Source: Micromonospora sp. WMMD1102 | GTDB lineage: Bacteria; Actinomycetota; Actinomycetes; Mycobacteriales; Micromonosporaceae | Reading direction: 5' to 3' | Assembly (NCBI RefSeq): GCF_029626265.1 | Contig: NZ_JARUBN010000001.1 | Coordinates: 372,001 to 436,000, forward strand | DNA: 64,000 nt | Shown: piece by piece, positions 62,603-64,000 of the stretch | Position numbering within the stretch: position 1 is the stretch's first letter | Layout of the letters: each line of letters begins with the position of its first letter | The notes under the pieces: generated by a model | What the model saw: the letters and a program-made list of their open reading frames with translations, nothing else | Told to the model about the DNA's origin: nothing | Database searches by the model: none | Program-made: the position numbers and the translations under genes

Positions 62603-63490
62603 GTGCAGGCAGGGGTGGACTCCACCGTTCCTCGCAGAGAGCTGGGGCGGCACCTACGCCAGCTCCGCGAGGATGCCCGGCTCACCATCAGGGTGGTGGC
62701 CGAGGCGTTGGAGTGGTCGATGCCGAAGATCTGGCGCATCGAGAGCGGGGCGACCAGCATGCGCTCGCTGGACGTCGAGGCGATGTGCCGGATATACGGT
62801 GCGTCACCGCAAATGACCGAGGCTCTGACCGGGCTGGCGAAGGAAACCAGGGCCCGGGGTTGGTGGCACTGCTACGGCGAGGCCATCCCCGGGTGGTTTG
62901 AGCCGTACCTCGGGCTGGAGGCCGTGGCGAGCCATCTCCGGATGTACGAGCCGCAGTTCGTACCCGGGCTGCTCCAGACCCCGGCGTACGCCACCGAGGT
63001 CTCCCGGATTGTCAGTCCCGAACTCGCACCCGCCGAACGCGAGCGGGCAGTCCGGATCGAACTGTCCCGGCAGGAGATCCTCGACGGGCAGCGGGGACCG
63101 GCGCCGCAGCTCGACGTGGTGCTCGACGAGGCGGTGCTGCGCCGGGCCGCCGGCAGCGGGCAGATGATGGGCGAGCAGCTGCGCCACCTGGTGACGGTCA
63201 GCCAGCAGCCGAACATCTCGGTACGGGTGCTGCCGTTCTCGGCAGGGCTCTACCGGGCCGAGCGGGCCAACGGCGGCTTCGCGATCCTGGAGTTTCCGAA
63301 GGACGGGCTCGGACGCCGCACCGAGCCGCCGATCGTCTACAGCGGCGGCCTCACCGGCGCGCTCTATCTGGAGAAGCCGCACGAGGTGGACAGCCACGCC
63401 GCCCTCTGGCGGGACTTCGAGGAAATCTGTCTCACCGAGGAGCTGTCCCGGAAGCTGATCACGACGGTGGCCGAGGAGTACGGCGGCTGA
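62603..63490 (+). CDS. XRE-family regulator with DUF5753 domain
   Basis: A 295-aa regulator. The helix-turn-helix (about residues 12-65: LGRHLRQLREDARLTIRVVAEAL, then SMPKIWRIESG) is followed by the DUF5753 domain (about 100-285; RMYEPQFVPGLLQTPAYA, LDEAVLRR, QLRHLVTVSQQPNISVRVLPF). These regulators are abundant in mycelial actinomycetes, and many are paired with small DUF397 proteins; no DUF397 gene was found next to this one. GTG at 62603 has GGGGGAG upstream. It is divergent from the two-gene zinc-protein module. Confidence 0.93.
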   Translation: MQAGVDSTVPRRELGRHLRQLREDARLTIRVVAEALEWSMPKIWRIESGATSMRSLDVEAMCRIYGASPQMTEALTGLAKETRARGWWHCYGEAIPGWFEPYLGLEAVASHLRMYEPQFVPGLLQTPAYATEVSRIVSPELAPAERERAVRIELSRQEILDGQRGPAPQLDVVLDEAVLRRAAGSGQMMGEQLRHLVTVSQQPNISVRVLPFSAGLYRAERANGGFAILEFPKDGLGRRTEPPIVYSGGLTGALYLEKPHEVDSHAALWRDFEEICLTEELSRKLITTVAEEYGG

Positions 63491-63889
63491 CGCCCGCCGG
63501 GACAGCGTCCGGCCGGCTCCGGCCGGACAGCGGTACGGGGAGGGAGAAGCGGTAGTCGGCAGCCTGCCGTACGTCGCCGGTGTGGGGAGACAGCGGCGAC
63601 CGGCGGGCCGGCCCAGCATCGGGCCGAGCCGAGAGGACGGACGAGATTCGGTGCCCCGCCGTTGCCCGGGACCGGGACGGTGGACGGTGGAGCGGGATCG
63701 TCCCACTCCACCTCCGCGCCCACCCCGACGGGCACCCGCATCGTCGCGCCCGCCGCCGGGTCGCGACCGACGGCGAGGCAGCCGGCCGCGACCGGGCCGT
63801 CGGCCCCGACGTGCACGAACCGGCCGCCGAGATCGCCGGCCCCGACGTGCACGAACCGGCCGCCGAGATCGCCGGCCCCGAGGCCGGCG
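63491..63889. other. region without a convincing gene
   Basis: About 400 bp. A minus-strand frame from about 63889 to 63690 has high third-position GC (translation includes GGRFVHVGADGPVAAG and GVGAEVEWDDP) that decays further left, so it could be a gene remnant. The 36-bp duplication at 63805-63876 lies in it. I see no complete gene. Confidence 0.4.
63805..63876. repeat. 36-bp tandem duplication
   Basis: CCCGACGTGCACGAACC and the following 19 bp occur identically at 63805-63840 and 63841-63876, then a partial CCCGA. The period is 12 codons. Confidence 0.95.
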
Positions 63890-64000
63890 TCATTCCCAGG
63901 CCCGGTCGAGCGCGACCGCCAGTCGCCGCGCCCACTGCTCAGCCGTGCCGGTGACTCCCGGGTACTCGTCGACGAAGTTGCTCCAGTCGACGTCCCAGTT
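63890..64000 (-). CDS. C-terminal end of a protein running off the window
   Basis: Reading inwards from the right edge on the minus strand gives 36 codons ending in TGA at 63892-63890. The translation (WDVDWSNFVDEYPGV...EQWARRLAVALDRAWE) is acidic, aromatic and GC3-rich, as expected of a real C-terminus. The family is unknown. Confidence 0.55.
   Translation of the reverse strand, partial: NWDVDWSNFVDEYPGVTGTAEQWARRLAVALDRAWE

Noticed and set aside
63459..63893. Minus-strand frame starting with an ATGA overlap at 63893
   Set aside because: The translation is Arg/Ser/Pro-rich with poor third-position bias compared with the other frame on the same strand.

Overview
The window is high-GC actinobacterial chromosome (strong G/C bias at third codon positions, frequent GTG and a few TTG starts, many ATGA/GTGA/TGATG overlaps). 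The gene set points to a filamentous actinomycete, most likely Micromonosporaceae (Micromonospora/Plantactinospora-like): a WhiB1/WblE-type protein, nickel superoxide dismutase with its maturation protease, the fused actinobacterial 2-oxoglutarate decarboxylase Kgd, a DUF5753 helix-turn-helix regulator and a GGGCCC-centred hairpin. Family names come from recognising the proteins; no database was searched.

Layout. 1-3.9 kb: assimilatory sulfate reduction operon (sulfite reductase, zinc-ribbon protein, CysH, CbiX-like chelatase) behind a short leader-peptide ORF. 4.2-7.8 kb: WhiB, lipid kinase, small membrane protein, RsbW-like protein and divergent sodN/sodX. 7.9-16.5 kb: malic enzyme, MDR oxidoreductase, secreted beta-helix protein, two tandem paralogous alpha/beta hydrolases and an MMPL transporter. 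16.6-19.8 kb: a small accessory-looking region with a GNAT protein and a coupled micro-ORF / HTH-TPR / SLOG-like / 62-aa operon of unknown function. 20-26 kb: kgd and a two-gene ABC exporter. 26.3-28.2 kb: an acyltransferase pair resembling OlsB/OlsA of ornithine-lipid synthesis. 28.3-34.1 kb: DUF4097-PadR operon with an 18-bp palindrome upstream, OmpR-type two-component system and HtrA-like protease. 34.4-45.0 kb: BON protein, glycosyltransferase, then an unusual locus in which a 1140-aa membrane M50 metalloprotease with an N-terminal PqqD/RRE-like domain is followed by a zinc-ribbon protein and a protein with a leader-like N-terminus and calcium-binding-like DxDxDG repeats; then a MalK-like ATPase and a PknB-type kinase. 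45.4-53 kb: patatin-acyltransferase operon, CutA, a giant SCO7613-like membrane protein and a fatty acid desaturase. 53-64 kb: lipoprotein, pterin dehydratase/FHA pair, ddaH-rocD operon, repeat-bearing membrane protein, TetR/cupin pair, CBM2-like secreted protein, a two-gene zinc-protein module divergent from a DUF5753 regulator, and a gene running off the right edge.

Most of the window is ordinary chromosomal housekeeping. The least explained and most interesting parts are the RRE-M50-repeat protein locus (36.4-41.2 kb), the micro-ORF/HTH/SLOG operon (17.8-19.8 kb), the sulfur-operon leader peptide, the ddaH-rocD pair and several short tandem-repeat islands between genes. No rRNA, tRNA, CRISPR array, transposase or integrase was seen.
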